DNA from: Gracilariopsis chorda
Lineage: Eukaryota > Rhodophyta > Florideophyceae > Gracilariales > Gracilariaceae
Direction of reading: 5' to 3'
NCBI GenBank assembly: GCA_003194525.1
Contig: NBIV01000225.1
Location: forward strand, 1-64,000
Length of the DNA: 64,000 bases
Shown here: positions 46,901 to 61,900 of the stretch, one piece after another
How positions within the stretch are numbered: position 1 is the first letter of the stretch
Layout of the letters: each line of letters begins with the position of its first letter
Program-made: the position numbers and the translations under genes
The notes under the pieces: model-generated
What the model was told of the DNA's origin: nothing
The model's input: the letters and a program-made list of their open reading frames with translations, nothing else
The model's database searches: none

Positions 46901-49900
46901 TATCGAAATAAGCAGTAGGCAATGATATTTGTTTGGATCAGATACATGAATTCGGGGCGAGAGCCCTGTACTGGTGATGCGTGAGAGAACTTGACATTAT
47001 AGCTACATGTGTCCACTATTCATGGCGATTTATATATCGTACTCTCAAGAGTTACAACCACTTCAAAGGTATGTACCTTTTATGATTTTTGAAGCGATCC
47101 GTAATACTTGAGAACACAAGTCCTGAATGGTATCTTTGTTTTCGGCAGGACGTTGTCTCCTCTCTGTTCAATACGTCTCACGCAGCTGTTGTACTCCAAA
47201 AATTTGAAGATACAAAGGCCATATTATTCTTCTAGTAAGACAATGCCAGTTTGTTATATAGACCAGGATTAGGCGTCTCTAACTCCAACTCCATGTCAAA
47301 CGGCCACCAGCTAGCGGGGATCAACAAGGATTACGGGATATGATACATATCTACAAACGAGTTGAGTAGCCATGCACAGTGAGAGGGACTGTCATGCAGT
47401 CTGAGCAAAACGGGCGATATGGAAATGATAATAAAAAATAAAAAATAGGCGTCATGCTCTAGGACGTCGATGAGTACTTGCGGTAAGAGAGGTCACCGTT
47501 CCCCTATGCAACTTGTCGTTTATCGTCGTTGGATCACGGCCAACACATCCCACAAGGCGTCTGGCTCAGCGCAACTTCGAACGAAAGGCCACGCGCGCTT
47601 TCTTTCCCAATCATTTCGTACGAGGCGTAGCACATGACGCAGGAAACACAACGCAGAAGCAAGATCTCTACTCGATGATCGCGTAGCGATTCCACAATCA
47701 GCGGCCTTTCTCGTTCTTTATGACGAATTGACCTGGGCCATTTAAGTCAGCGTCATGTGTGTCGAAACTCCTACACATCATGAACACCAAAAATCTACAG
47801 AAGGGCAGAAGCCAAAGTCCTTCATCGCACGACCGCCTCGAGTAACCAAGAAGAAGGACACTGTTGAACAGTCTGCCGCTCCAAACCGCATCAAAGCCAT
47901 AAAGTTCGGTGTCGCCTCTGCACAGGAGATAGCAGCCAATGCGCACATCGTCGTAAATAATCGTGATATATATGACCAACGCGATCGTTCTCAGGTTCGT
48001 GGCGGTGCCCTGGACCCACGCCTAGGTGCCATTGATAAGGCCGCTACTTGCGAAACATGCAATCAGAAGCAAGAACTTTGTATCGGCCATTTTGGGTACA
48101 TAAGACTAGTCCTTCCTGTCTTTCACGGTGGTTACTTTAAGGCCACGCTCAAAATTTTGCAGATGATATGCAAGTTTTGTTCTCGCGTCATGATGGAAGA
48201 AGAAGACCGCTATCGATACTTGCAACGCTTAGCTAAAAGCAAAGTGAAAACCTCCTTGCACCATCAGATCTGGGAAAAAGCGAAAAGAGTCAAAAACTGT
48301 CCACACTGTTCCAGACGAAATGGCGTGGTAAAGAAAACATCTGTTCTGAAGATTATGCATTACCCCTTAGATAACAAACCTCCCTCGAAGAAGAAAGATG
48401 AAGATGATGAAGATGAGAGCGAAGAAAATGAGGAGAACGCTCCAGTTTATGACCCGGTATTTGAGATGGCCGCTTCACATAACCCTGACCTCAGAAAGCA
48501 TTTGCCAAAGGGAGCTGACAATCTCAACCCAATGCGCGTCTTGAGCTTATTCAACAAGATAACTGCGGAAGATGTAAAGCTTCTTGATATGAATCCAGAG
48601 TTTGGTAGACCAGAGCGGCTTTTGGTTCAATACCTTCCTGTGCCGCCTTTGTGTATCCGCCCTTCTGTTTGTTCTGATCCATCTGCGGGATCAACTGAAG
48701 ATGACTTAACTATGAAAGCTGCCGAAATCGTCCATATGAATACGGTCATAACGCAGTTGTTAGAGAAAGGCGGCACACCATCGAATATCTACGAGAGTTG
48801 GGACTATTTGCAATATGAAGTGGCGCGGTATATTAACTCTGATCAGCCTGGGCTCCCAACTCAACAGGGGGTTGGAAAGTCTTTGAGAGGTGTCAGTCAG
48901 CGTTTGAAAGGCAAAACGGGGCGCTTCCGTGGTAATCTGTCTGGCAAGCGTGTTGACTTTTCTGGTCGAACTGTCATTTCACCAGATCCGAATCTTCGCG
49001 TCGATCAAGTTGGTGTCCCGGTCCACGTAGCGAAGATCCTAACCTTTCCAGAACGGGTTACTGCGTTTAATATGGAAATGCTAAGAAAGTTAATACGCAA
49101 TGGGCTTCAGAAGTATCCGGGTGCCAATCACGTGGAATTCCCAGATGGAACGAGAAAGTTTCTCAAATACGGAAACCGCGAGAAGCTAGCACGAGAACTA
49201 GTTCCTGGGACCATTGTTGAAAGACATCTTATGGAAGGTGACATTGTATTGTTTAATCGGCAACCCAGTCTTCATCGCATCTCCATCATGGCTCACAAAG
49301 TTAAGATATCTCCTCATCGAACGTTTCGATTTAACGAATGTGTATGCGCACCGTACAATGCAGATTTTGATGGTGATGAGATGAATCTCCATGTTCCGCA
49401 AACCCAGGAAGCACGAACAGAGGCACTGGAGCTAATGGGAGTCGTTCAGAATCTATGCACTCCCAAGAGTGGAGAACCATTGGTGGCGGCGACACAGGAT
49501 TTTATAACTGCGTCATACCTCATGACTAGCAAGAACACCTTCATGGACAGATCTGAGATGTCCAGGGTCGTCGCAATGATCTCCAACGCAGAGTTCAGTG
49601 TGGAATTACCCCCACCTGCGATAGTGAAGCCTGTGGAAATGTGGACTGGAAAGCAGTTCTATTCAGCACTTATCCAAAGCGCGGCACGTTCTGCTGGTGC
49701 CCGCTTACATGCTGTGTACAACCCGGAAGAACGATTCCGAGACACCGGGGTTTTGCGACCGAGCATGGCGTATGTCACAACAGAAGTCGCAGAAAAGGGC
49801 CACAAGAAGGATCTAATTCCCCCGGGAGAGTTTCCGGGGATGTGCCCGAAAGATACTTATGTGTATTTCAGAGGTGGGGAGCTTATGTGTGGCCAGGTTG

Positions 49901-52900
49901 GAAAGAAGACGCTGGGTGATGGCTCGAAAAAGTCTGTACTATATGTCTTGGCGAGAGAATGTGGCAACGAAGCTGCGGCATATGCTATGAATCGTATCGC
50001 GCGTTTCGGAGCGAGATGGCTCGCAGATGGTGCGTTTTCCATAGGAGTAGACGACGTGATGCCTTCGGCCCAGTTGAGTGCTGCTAAGGCAAATTATATT
50101 GCGGAATCTAACGTGAGGTGCAAGGAGATTATGCTGGACTATGATCATGGTACTCTTGAGCTGCAGCCTGGATGCACCGCTCGAGAGACATTGGAAGCTG
50201 TGCTGATGAAAGAACTGCATGGCCTACGTCGTAAGACAGCAGATGCCTGCAAGGCAGGACTAGATGTTCACACAAACGCTGGCCTCACAATGGCCTTGGC
50301 TGGGTCCAAAGGTTCTGACCTCAACATTGCTCAGATGATTGCATGTGTCGGGCAGCAGGTAATTGGAGGAAAGCGTGCCCCAGACGGCTTTTTCGGAAGA
50401 TGCCTTCCTCATTTTGAACTAGGACTCGGCGCGCTAGCTCCTCTGGCTAAGGGATTTGTTGCAAACAGTTTTTTCAGCGGCTTGACTGGCACAGAATTCT
50501 TCATGCATGCCCAGAGTGGTCGGGAAGGTTTGACAGATACCGCAGTCAAAACTGCGGAAACTGGATACATGCAAAGGCGTCTAGTAAAGGCGCTAGAAGA
50601 CTTGAGTGTGCAATATGATTCAACTGTGCGTTCTAGTGACGGTTCAGTTGTACAGATGTGCTATGGGGATGACGGTCTGGACCCTCTACAAATGGAAACT
50701 GACGACGGTACCCCTGTCAAGTTTGACAGATCGCTAGATGCCGTGACATGCGCTCTGAAAGATGAGGACGACCCTGTGTTGTCCCCATTTGAGCTGGACA
50801 TCCACAGCGAGGAACTCCTTAACGATCTGAGAGAGGACCTCTTAGACGCCAAACTGTTGACAGATGGAGATGAAGAAGAAAACAAAGGTGGCCTCGACTA
50901 TTGTCTGGCCAAAGTAGAAGAATTTCTGAGGAAGAAGAGCAATGATGAGGCGAGTTATCTGAGAAGATCGCAGATTAAGGAGTTCCTGCGCCTAGTTCAA
51001 GCAAAGGTAAGGCGGGCTGCTATAGAACCAGGTACGGCAGTCGGTGCGATTGCCGCTCAAAGTATAGGTGAGCCAGGAACGCAAATGACTTTGAAGACTT
51101 TTCACTTTGCTGGAACAACTACGATGAGTATTACGCAGGGTGTTCCAAGACTGAAAGAAATCATTAATGCGAGCAAGTCGATATCCACACCGGTAACCAT
51201 TGCCCCACTTGTTTGGAACAGTGACGTGAAGTCAGCGCGCATCGTGAAAGGAAGGGTTGAGAGTACTACCCTTGGCGGGGTTGTGAAGCACATTAAGGAG
51301 GTCTACCGAGGGCCTTACGCGTACATTGCCGTGCAACTGGATATGAAAACTATTCACAACTTGCAATTAGACATCACGGTCGAGTCCGTGGCTGAAAGCA
51401 TTGTTCGACACTCGTTTTCCAATGTACGTGTAACACTTGATGACGTTTTGATAATGCGTCCTGATAAGTTGAGAGTTAATCCATACGTCAAGGAGAGCAT
51501 CTTCGGAAAGAACTGGGACATAGGTATGCGATCAAAAAGCAGGGAGGGCAGGAAGAAGGATATGGAGGGACACCCGTATCACTTGTTACAATCTTTGAAG
51601 TTGCAACTTCCGCACGTATCAGTTTGTGGCATTAGCTCAGTATCAAGAGCTGTCATTAGTGACTGTAGCACTGGCGGCGCTCCCGAGTACCAGTTGGAAA
51701 TTCCGTCGGATAACATCGCGGAAATTATGGTGGCCCCGGGTGTTGATGGCACTAAGGTTTCTTGCAACCATATCATGGCCATGGAGAAGACGCTGGGCAT
51801 CGAGGGAGCGAGGTAAGTTTTTGAATGTTTCCCGATCTCTAGAAGCTTTAAGGGATGGAATTATTCCTGGCGTGAGTATGCTAACACTGTGTTTGTGATA
51901 CCGTTTGTCTGGGCGTAGGCACTCCATTCTTCATGAGATGAAGACCACTTTAGGGGCTCACGGTCTGACTGTAGACAGCCACCATCTCAAGCTTCTGGCA
52001 GACTGCATGACATCGAGCGGTACAGTACTGGGCATCACAAGATTCGGTATCCAGAAGATGAGGACGTCAACGCTAATGCTTGCCAGTTTTGAAATGACAG
52101 TTGAGCATTTGTTTCATGCGGCGATTCATTCAAAGGAGGATGAGATTTCTGGGGTTTCAGAGCGCATCATCATGGGAGTGCCGATTCCTCTGGGCACCGG
52201 CCTCTTCCAGCTACTACGGAAAACAAAGGAGCGTAACGTGTCTTCTGAGTTGCAGAGGAGACGAATCTTGTTAGATTCATTTCCGTCTTTCAAGGTTTAG
52301 TGAGCGGGGGGGCGGGCGGGAGGGCATACGATGGACGTGTTGCTCTGCCGCCTGTGCAGTAAATGAAATGCGCATGTTAAGGACTTGGCATAGGATGGAA
52401 CACGCCATATGTGACTACTGCAGTTCGCTGCTTTCCAGTCGCTCAATGGATTGTACTCGCACGCTGGACACGGCAAGCATCAAAAAAGAACTCGAGGGCA
52501 AGGTGCAAGCGTCGAAAAGCAGAGGGTATTGTACGTGATGTAACGCATCGTAAGGAAAAGAGTAGAAGAGTTCCTTTTTACCCGGGCATCGACAAATACG
52601 CAAGACAGTGAGGGTAAGAAGAGGAGCGCTGTGGCTAACGCACAACACAACAAGCACGCGTTGTCTGCAAATGCGATCACCGCAGTGGTGGCACTTGTAA
52701 CGATGGAAAACGGTTGGTGTTGGGCAAGTGTGTCCGCATGCGAGATGCGCAAAACGGGATGGTAGCTGCCGTTGCTAAGAAAACGCTTAGATGCGAGTCT
52801 CGGCAGGTATGAGGTAGAACTACAAGGATGAAAGTAGGGAAGGGTATGAAAGAACAAGAATTGTATGTGGCGAGTGAAAAGCTACGCGCACGACGCCTCA

Positions 52901-55900
52901 CGGTGGCCAGTGCGAGAATAGTGTACGGGAGGCGTGTGGGAACGGCGCGTGCGCCCGACGGGGGGCGAGTGCGAAAGTGAGGAAAGAAAGCAGACAGGGA
53001 GATTAGTGAGACTTTCCGTTGAGGTCTATGCCGTTGGGATGATCTTCAGGCTGCAGTGCGAGGTTTTTGTGACTGGCGGGAGTTCCGAGCACCAAGGTGA
53101 CGGTGACGTTATGATCGTCGGTGATGGCCATGTCTAGAATTCTAGTTCCGAATTCATCGGTAGCCACAGCACCGCATTGCTCGATGAGGAAGGCAAAGGG
53201 GCGGCTTCGCACATTAAATGAACGTCGGCGGCAACTAGAAGACCGCCAGTTTGTAACAGTTGGTGCACGTCACCTACGAGACAGCCTGTGGTGAACATTG
53301 AGCAGCACATCTTGTGAACGAGTTTGGAAAGTGAGTTTGAAATAGGTTGTATGGTTTTCAACATGGCGCGATCCGAGTACACGACGGTGGGATTTTCGGG
53401 CAGCACGAGTTTCATAGCGGGTTGCAAGAAGTACTGAAGTGCGACTGGATGAAGCACGAAGGAATAAACGCCGTGACCCATGGTGTAGTACAGAGTGGTT
53501 GCCGAACTGAATGCTGCGTATCCTGCGGCGACCTGATGGAGTAGTTTTTGTTGCAGGTCCTTGCCGCGGCCCGGAAGCGACGCTGAAGATTTTCGTTTGT
53601 ACACGGAAAAAGTCATACCTGCAATGTCGCGTTCGTCGGAGCCGATGGTGTCCTTGTCGAGCGGCGAGACGCACACGACGTAGTTTCCGTGCAGGACGGA
53701 GTCGTCAAAGGTGAGAGGTTGATCCATTCCTTTTGCAAGCACAATGCAGCAGTATCCATCGGCGGCCAGCAAGCGGTACAACTGCGTGATGATGGCGGTG
53801 TCGCTGTTGGAGTCGGCCGGGTCGTACGCGACGGACGAGGCGAGCGAGCACGTGAAGGTGGCGATGTCATCGAGGAGACGGACAAGCTCGCCGGTGTAGT
53901 CGACGGGGAAGCGGGCGAAGGTGCGGCGGACGTGGGAGAGAAACACGGTGGCGGCCTTGTTGACGTCGGAGGACAGACGGAGGCCCATGGGGCTTGCGGG
54001 GGAGACGATTTCCATGATGGGGGGGGCGGCGGTGGCCATGTGGGAGGGCTTGAGACGCTTTGCAGGCGGCTGCGAATGGGCGGAGGGTGGCAGTCTGCCG
54101 AAGGGGGGCGTGGGCGTGGCCGGCATGTCGAAGCGCAAGAAATGCGGGCGAGAGAGGAGCGGAGTGTAAGGTCAGCAGCGGCCGAGCGTCATCGCGCCGC
54201 GCGCGCACCCATGGGCGCAATGCGCCGCTGCGCGCCGCCACGGTGCCACGCGGCCACGCGGCCACGCGGCAAGCGCTGTAACACGTGGCCACGGGGCGCG
54301 CCGCTTGCAGCTTGACTGGCTTACAACCAATGAGCGGCGCCTGTTGGAGCGCCGCGCACGACTGGCGCGCGCGCCGTCGTCGGCGGCGCAGTGCGACTCA
54401 AGTGCCGCGCGCGCGGCGCCGCGCCTCAAATATGTGCGACCGTCGGCAACTTGCCTGCGCTGTCTTTGTCGCCCCGTCGCCGCCCGCCCCCGCCAGTCCG
54501 CGCCGCATCGCCAAAACTCCTGTCTCATTCCGCTCACCGTCGTTCTCCACCTTCCTCCCTCGCCCCCCTCCCGCTCCCCCCCGTCATGGCGTCTGAAACC
54601 CCCGCGCAACTGCAGCAGCAGCAGCAGCACGCTTCTAATCCGGCTGTCGAACTTGCTTCCGCCGCCGCCGCCGCCCTCCCCGTCTCCAATTCTCTCGCCG
54701 CCGCCGCCGCCGCCGCTGATCCGGCCCCCGCGGAGAAGCACGCAGTCTCGTCGGCCGATGCCAAAGCTCCGCCCGCAGCAGCCGCCGCCGCGCAGCCCGG
54801 CGCCTCCAGCGTAACCGCCGCCCCCGTTGCGCACGCAGTGGAGGGCGCTACCACCCCGGAGCAGCATACCACGCACGCTCCAGCTACCGCGCCGCCAGCC
54901 CCCGTGGCCGCAGCCCCGTCGGCAACAGCTCCGACTGCCCCCCATGCCCAACCTGCAGCCCCGCCTCTGTCCGCTTCGGCCGCAATGCCCGCCCCCCACA
55001 GTGTGTCGCTGTACGTGGGCGATTTGCATCCGGACTTAACTGAAGCCAATCTCTTCGAGATCTTCCAGGCTTTAGGCCCGGTGCAGTCCATACGCGTGTG
55101 TCGCGACGTTGTCACCAGGAGAAGTTTGGGATATGCTTATATCAACTTTCACAACACCGCTGACGCTGAGCGTGCCTTGGAAACTATGAACTACTACTCC
55201 AGCCCCATTACGAAGAACAAGCCGCTCCGAATGATGTGGATGATTCGAGATCCGAGCTCGCGCCGCTCTGGCGCGGGCAATATCTTCGTCAAGAGCCTGG
55301 ACAAGGACATTGATAACAAAACGCTGTACGATACCTTCTCTCAGTTTGGTACCATACTTAGCTGCAAGGTGGCTACCGATGATAGTGGACAGAGTCTTGG
55401 ACATGGATTTGTACACTTTGAAACGCAAGAGGCTGCCCAGGCCGCAATTGACAAGGTCAACGGCAAGCTCTTGGCGGGTCGCAAGGTCTACGTTGGCAAG
55501 TTTCTTAACAAGCGTGAACGCGAGGCCGCGGGACAGGTTAACAAGATGTTTACCAATGTGTATGTCAAGAATATTGAAGAGGAAAAGTGTAATGAGGAGT
55601 GTGTGAGAGATTTGTTCTCTCAGTTTGGGGAGATTACGTCGGTGCACATTGCGACCAATGATGACGATACGCCGCGTGGCTTTGCCTTTATTAACTTTGC
55701 GTCTCCGGAGATGGCGAAGCGTGCTGTGGAAGAGATGAATGAAAAGGAGTTTGGAACGAAGCGGCTTACGGTTTGTCCGGCGCAAAAGAAGTCGGTTCGG
55801 GAGGCTGAGTTGCGCAACAAGTATGAGATGTTGCGTGCGGAACGATCGCAAAAGTATCAGGGCATTAACCTTTACGTGAAGAACTTGTCGGATGACGTTG

Positions 55901-58900
55901 ATGATGATCGCTTGCGAGCGGAGTTTTCGCCGTATGGAACGATCACTTCTGCAAAGGTTATGAGGGATGACAAGGGATATTCGAAGGGATTCGGATTTGT
56001 GTGCTTTACTCAACCTGAAGAAGCTACTAAGGCCGTTACTGAGCTGAATGGACGTATGATGGGACTGAAACCGATTTATGTGGCGCTTGCGCAGAGAAAG
56101 GAGGTGCGACGTGCGCAGTTGGAGGCGCAGCGCGCTATGAACCGCATGAGTCCTGGTGGGATGGCCGGTGGCGCTATGTATGCGCAGGCACCTGCGTACA
56201 TGTACCCGCAGGCAATGGCGAATATGGGCCAGGTGGCGGGAGCGATGGGAGCGGCTACTGGAGGCCGCAATGGAGCACCAATGCAGTACATTGCGGCGGT
56301 GGGTCGTGGCGGGGGAGCGGGGGCGTTCGGGAGGGGTAACGCGGCTGCCATGCAACAATACATGGCGATGGGCAGGGGTCAGGCGGGCGTTGGACCTGTG
56401 ATGAACATGCATGCGTTCCCGATGGGGGCGGGTCGTCAGCCTAGACAGAACCGCCAACGCGGAGGAGGTCCGAATGCTGCGGCTGCTGCTGCGGCGGCCG
56501 GTGGGATGGTTGGAGTACGTGGAGGCGGGGTTGGACGTGGAGTTGGTGGAGGGGCGAACGGGGTTGGACATGCGGTGACGGCAACGGCGGTAGGCCCTGG
56601 TGGGTATAACAAGTACGCCGGTGGAGCGCGAAATGGAAATGTGGGTGGGCCAGCAAACGGCCAGGCTGTTGCGGGAGTTGGGCCGTCTAATGGTGGCGTT
56701 GGGGTTGGCGTGAGTGCTGCGGGAGGTGGAGCGGGTGGCGGTGGTGGTGCACCTCAAGCAGGCAGCGGAGTGGCACAGGAACCGCTGACAATTGAGATGC
56801 TTGCCAATGCAACAGCGGTGCAGCAGAAGCAGATGCTTGGAGAGCGGCTTTACCCGCTTATTACGGAGATGCAGCCGCGGTTGAGTGGGAAGATCACGGG
56901 TATGCTGCTGGACATGGAGAACAGTGACTTGCTACATTTGCTGGACTCACCGGAAACTCTTTCGGAACGGGTCGAGGAGGCGGTGGCCGTGCTGCGCGAG
57001 CATGCGGCAGCTTCGTCGGGTGAAGGTGGCGCTGGTGCTGGGGGGCAGGCTTAAGGCAGCTTTTGTTTCGTTTACTGTGATTGGGAGGGGGGTGGGGGGT
57101 TTGACTAACAGTTGTGTGTTGTGTTTGTTCGTGTTAAGGTTCGGTGATTTGGGAAACGCCAAGTAGAAAAAGACCAAAAACATATATTTGATTTGTTGTT
57201 TTGTTTTACCACTAGCCGTGTCCGAGAAGATGTGCCTGTAGTTGATGCAGGTGCACGGCGTGTTGATGTCGAGCCTCCTGTGAATTGATCACGTCGAAGA
57301 CTTGCGCGGCGGAGGGGACTGTTGCGTCCGTGGCCGCGCCGCTTGTGAAGACTATCTGCGAGTCGGGCAGCATCTGCACGGCGAGACGCTGTGTGGGGGT
57401 TACTCGTTGCGCTGCGGCGGCGGCTGTGCTTCTCATTTCTGTGTCGTGGTGCTGCGTTGCTTTGGAGAGGTTGTGCTTTGTTTTCGCGGGGTGGATTTGA
57501 GGGTTGGTGGATGCCTGGATTGCAGTGCTTAGCGTGTGCGTTTGCAGCGCTGTGAGAGAGCTGTTCAAGTGCTTTGCGGCGGCGATTCTTGCGGAGAGTG
57601 TTATCCGTTGCGTGTGTTGCGCATGGTGGATTCTCTGACGCAGTTGATTGATGAGCTGGTCGTGGTGCTGCTGTTGTCGTTGCCGCTCCTGTTGTGCTTG
57701 GGCGGCGGTTTGGGGCGGCGGAGGGGCGAGTAGGTTGGACAGATAGGCTTTCAGAAGGGAGAGATTCTCGGTCAGTGCTGGCGTTAACGCTGTTATGAAC
57801 GGCGTTAAATCGGCTTGGGGGTGCTGTTGTGGCAGCGTTTGTAGCGCTTCGTTGAGCGACTGTAGCGTTAGCCGCGGGATTGTTTCGGCGGCGTTTGTTG
57901 CGGAGGGCGTTTCGTTTTGCTGCGAAGGCTGCGGCTGCGGCGTTGATGCGGCTGGGGTGTCGGCGATCATTTTGGTGCGCGGGGCTGCTGGGGAAGAAGG
58001 CGGCGGGTGGTGGCTGTGGTGAAGATCAGCATGTGATGCTCCTTTTATTGTGGTGCTGTTTTTTTGAATTTTCAAATGTTTGAATACTGCAGGTGAGACC
58101 TTCTCACTGAGGAGCACTGAGTGCTCAGTGGACGTCACGCTATGCGGGCAATGTTGCTTGCGCATTGTTCTGCCGTTATGTTACTCCGAGCACTAATGGT
58201 GACGTTCCTTTGGTACCGAGGGCAGCGTCGCGAGTTGTCGACGCCGCAACTGTTCTTGCAGCCGATACCCATGGAACAAACCAAGGGCAGGCGTTGATCT
58301 TTTTTCTCCGCAGTCAAACGTGTCAAAAAACGCTAGAAGACAGCCGCGTCACCGAGGTCCTGCCCAGCCATTCCGCCCTCCGCCACAGCTTCTTCAAAGA
58401 ACGATTCCAACGTGTCCTCGCCAAAAGACGGGCCGATCATGTCTTCCACCGCGTAATACCGACCAATTCGACCGAATTCAGCCGCGTCCTTGAGAAACGG
58501 CAACAGCCTCGCGCCCGCTTCCAGCGCCGAAATGGCCACGTTCATGATGCCGAGCGGCATGCGCGTGTACTTGGGCGATTTGTCAAGCAGTTTGAACAGC
58601 ATTTCAGCCTGTTCTTTCGGTGATACGGGTTCACCGGGCCCGCCCACGGGCAGGATTTGATTGCGTTTGGATTCCTCATGCGCGCATTGCACCATGAAGC
58701 GTGCCAAGTCCGCTTCGGAAATGGCGTTACAACGACTTAGATTCCCGTCTTCGAACATGATGAACGCGCTTCCCTTCTTGAGACGCTCGATTTGTCCCGC
58801 GAGCGACTTGAAGAAGGCGGTGGGTCGAACAATGCTGTAACTGAAATCGGCCACTTGTTCAGCGCTTTGCTGCAGCTTGACTTCAAACTTCAGCTTTGCT

Positions 58901-61900
58901 CGCTGGAATTCGAGCAGAGGTTTCTGCACGCAGATGGCGGAGAGCAGAATATAGTGTGAAACTCCGTGTTGAAGGGCTTGTTCAAGCGTGTTTAACGTCG
59001 CTTCAAAGTCGATTCGGTTCGAGTCTTCAATGCCGCCTGTCCGCGACGCGAGGCAGGATACCGCTACTGTGGACAGCGCTGTGCGATCGTCATGCGGAGT
59101 GAATGCGTTTGCAATGTCATCCTTATTGGTAACGTCTCCGAAAACGACGCGAGCACCTTGGAGATCGTCCCGAACGTGTTGCGCGCTGTTCTTGCCCTTG
59201 ACCCCGGAGCGCTCTCGTGCAAATGCGGTTACCTGATAGCCTTGTTTGACAAATTCCAGCACCACGTAGCGCCCAATGTAGCCGGTTGCGCCGAAGATGA
59301 CTACGTGCACGTCCTGCGGAGTGGTGGTTGGAGAGTAGATTCCCTGTCCAGGGGCGTCCATTGTGGTTGCGCCTTTTGCGCGTTTGGTGCGTCGTCGCGA
59401 CGTTGTGGAGCGCAGCGGGTGGGAGCATGACTTGAGCACTTGCGGCGAGGAACGCGCTGATCTCAGCGCTGTGGCGGGCACGAACGCCATTTGTCCTCGT
59501 GCGTTTGAGGTGCGCGTGTGCTTCGCGGTGGCGGAAGGTGAACAACTGGGTCGACAAGAGGGGTTCGGACGTGGTATGAAAGCGCGGAATGCATTGATGT
59601 GAGCTCAGGTGGGGCGAAGTGTGAGAAGAAGCGCGGAGAGCGTCACACGTAGGACACCAACCAGTGCTCAAGGGTTATATCCTTGCTCAGGACCCGTCTG
59701 CTAAAGGTAAAGGGTTAATAACTGCTTTAACACCTCAGGTGTATTCAAGGGTAAAGGGTTAAGTTCGCAGTCGCTACTGTATATCTTCTGAGCCGTTCTG
59801 AACGCTCATGCTCTGTTGTTGCTAGGAGGGGTTTGTTAGGGGGTTTCGGACAAGATATGGTTTGACATGCCGACTGTTTCGCTTGTGTAAACAACAGTTC
59901 ACATTGCACAAACATCTTTAACCAATATTTGTGCATCATACACAACAAGCGGTACTCACGCGTCACTAGTTGAGCCGTAAACAATTCTAAAGCGAACAAG
60001 CCGAATGATGTAACCAAAAACAACCACACACAGTAAACAAACAACTATGTAGAGGAGAGCGACCAAGATGTAGTCAAACCAGGCAAGAGATGTAGATAGA
60101 GCGCAAATAAGAATCACGTGCACAAATTCTAAAATACTCCTGCAGACTTGGGATATATAGGCCAGGACTGGTCAGCAACACTTCAACCGCGTACAGAAGA
60201 TGCGTAACCGTCGGTTATGATATTGCAGGTCACGCATCTTTCGTACACCATTGAAGTCTCAAAGTCTCAAGAACCAGGTTAAGTTAACTGGCTTATCCAT
60301 CTACACATGAGAGCAAACCGGAGATGCTCCACTTATTTAAAGAGTCCAATCGCTCTACGTAGGCTTACCCAAAGTCATGATTCCATAACAGCTGCCAACC
60401 TGAACATAGTTTAAAATATTTTTGCATTTTGCTAATATGCGATTTATCTGTGCTGTGGCGTGAAGTCTTGCTACAGTTGATCAGCCCGCACTGCACCACG
60501 CGCCAGCAGTGAGTCACCGCCGGCGCCCGACCTTCTCCGCGACCACCTTCTTCACTCCGCACTTTCCTCAACCAGTCCACGCACTTTTCTTTCCCGCTCC
60601 CATCTTCCCCACCAAAATGGTACGTTCAAAAGCCTTACTACAGCAGCAATTTCGCGTTCAAATGCCCAACCCCTAACACAAAACCCCGAAACACTTGTCA
60701 CACCGTACAGGATCAGCCAGTCAAGCTCGCCAAGGTCTCCAAGATCATCGGTCGCACGGGTTCCCGAGGTGGTATCACTCAAGTCCGCGTCGAATTCCTC
60801 GACGACCAAAACCGATCCATCATCCGTAACGTGAAGGGTCCAGTTCGTGAGGGCGATCTTCTCGCCCTTCTTGAATCCGAACGTGAGGCTCGTCGCTTCA
60901 GGTAACTTTTGCGGCGCGGTGCAAAGCGCGCTTGCTGAGGTTAGCGTATTCTTGCCGGCTTGGTGCTTGTGCCGCGTTACTTGTTGATGATGTTGCTATT
61001 CCCGCAGTGGACTGTTTGCACGCTCTGCGCTTCTCTGTGTATTGGCTATCAGAGTAACTAATATTTGCCAAGTTATGGGCATTTCTGGGGTTGGCGATCA
61101 ACTACTCAGACTTGCAGCTATGAAACTATTCATCTTCTAAACACGTCCACACATCGTTTCTGAGTCCTTTCTAGCTTACGTCGCTCCTCTTCGCCACTCC
61201 TGGCCACTTTTTGGCTTGGCCGAGCTTTTGTGTTTCCCTTCGTAGTTTTGAGTTGCGCATCAAGCATGACAACTCGCCATTCAACGTTCAGTATTTCGCG
61301 TTTGCTACCGGCATTTCATGCCTGAGTCCCGCATTTGGATACATCTTCAATCTGCACGAAGGCTACAGCATCGTGCGAAGCATGATACCCTCAACCAACG
61401 CACTCGGGTATTGTTGCTCTTGAAACTATGAACGAACCGCTGTCCCACCCGCACGGGGCGTTCTCCAGTTTCTTAAACCGAATAGCGCTGCGACAGCAAT
61501 TAGAGCTCAAATTTCTCCTGAGACTACCTACAATATGTTACATCTAGGCCTTAAGCGCTTGCGCAGAACGTTTCGATCGCTCCTTTATCCAGTTATTCGG
61601 TGCGAGCTCTTTGTCCAAACGCCATGATTTCCATGCACAAGGCACGAGACTACTTTACACTTATTCACACGAACTTATCGTTTGCTGTCATAGTTGATAC
61701 AAGATACGCTCTAAACACCAAATGTGCAATGCCGCTCTTCAAACACACACAGGGCGGTGGGAAAGAGGTCATGCACAACTGGCCCAGACATATAATCTAC
61801 ATTCTACGTCTTTTTATGATCGAGAATCCTGTCAAACTCGGACCGCAACTCAGACAGGGCTTTGTTGTATCCATCGTTGAACCCGTTTTCATAGTAAGAC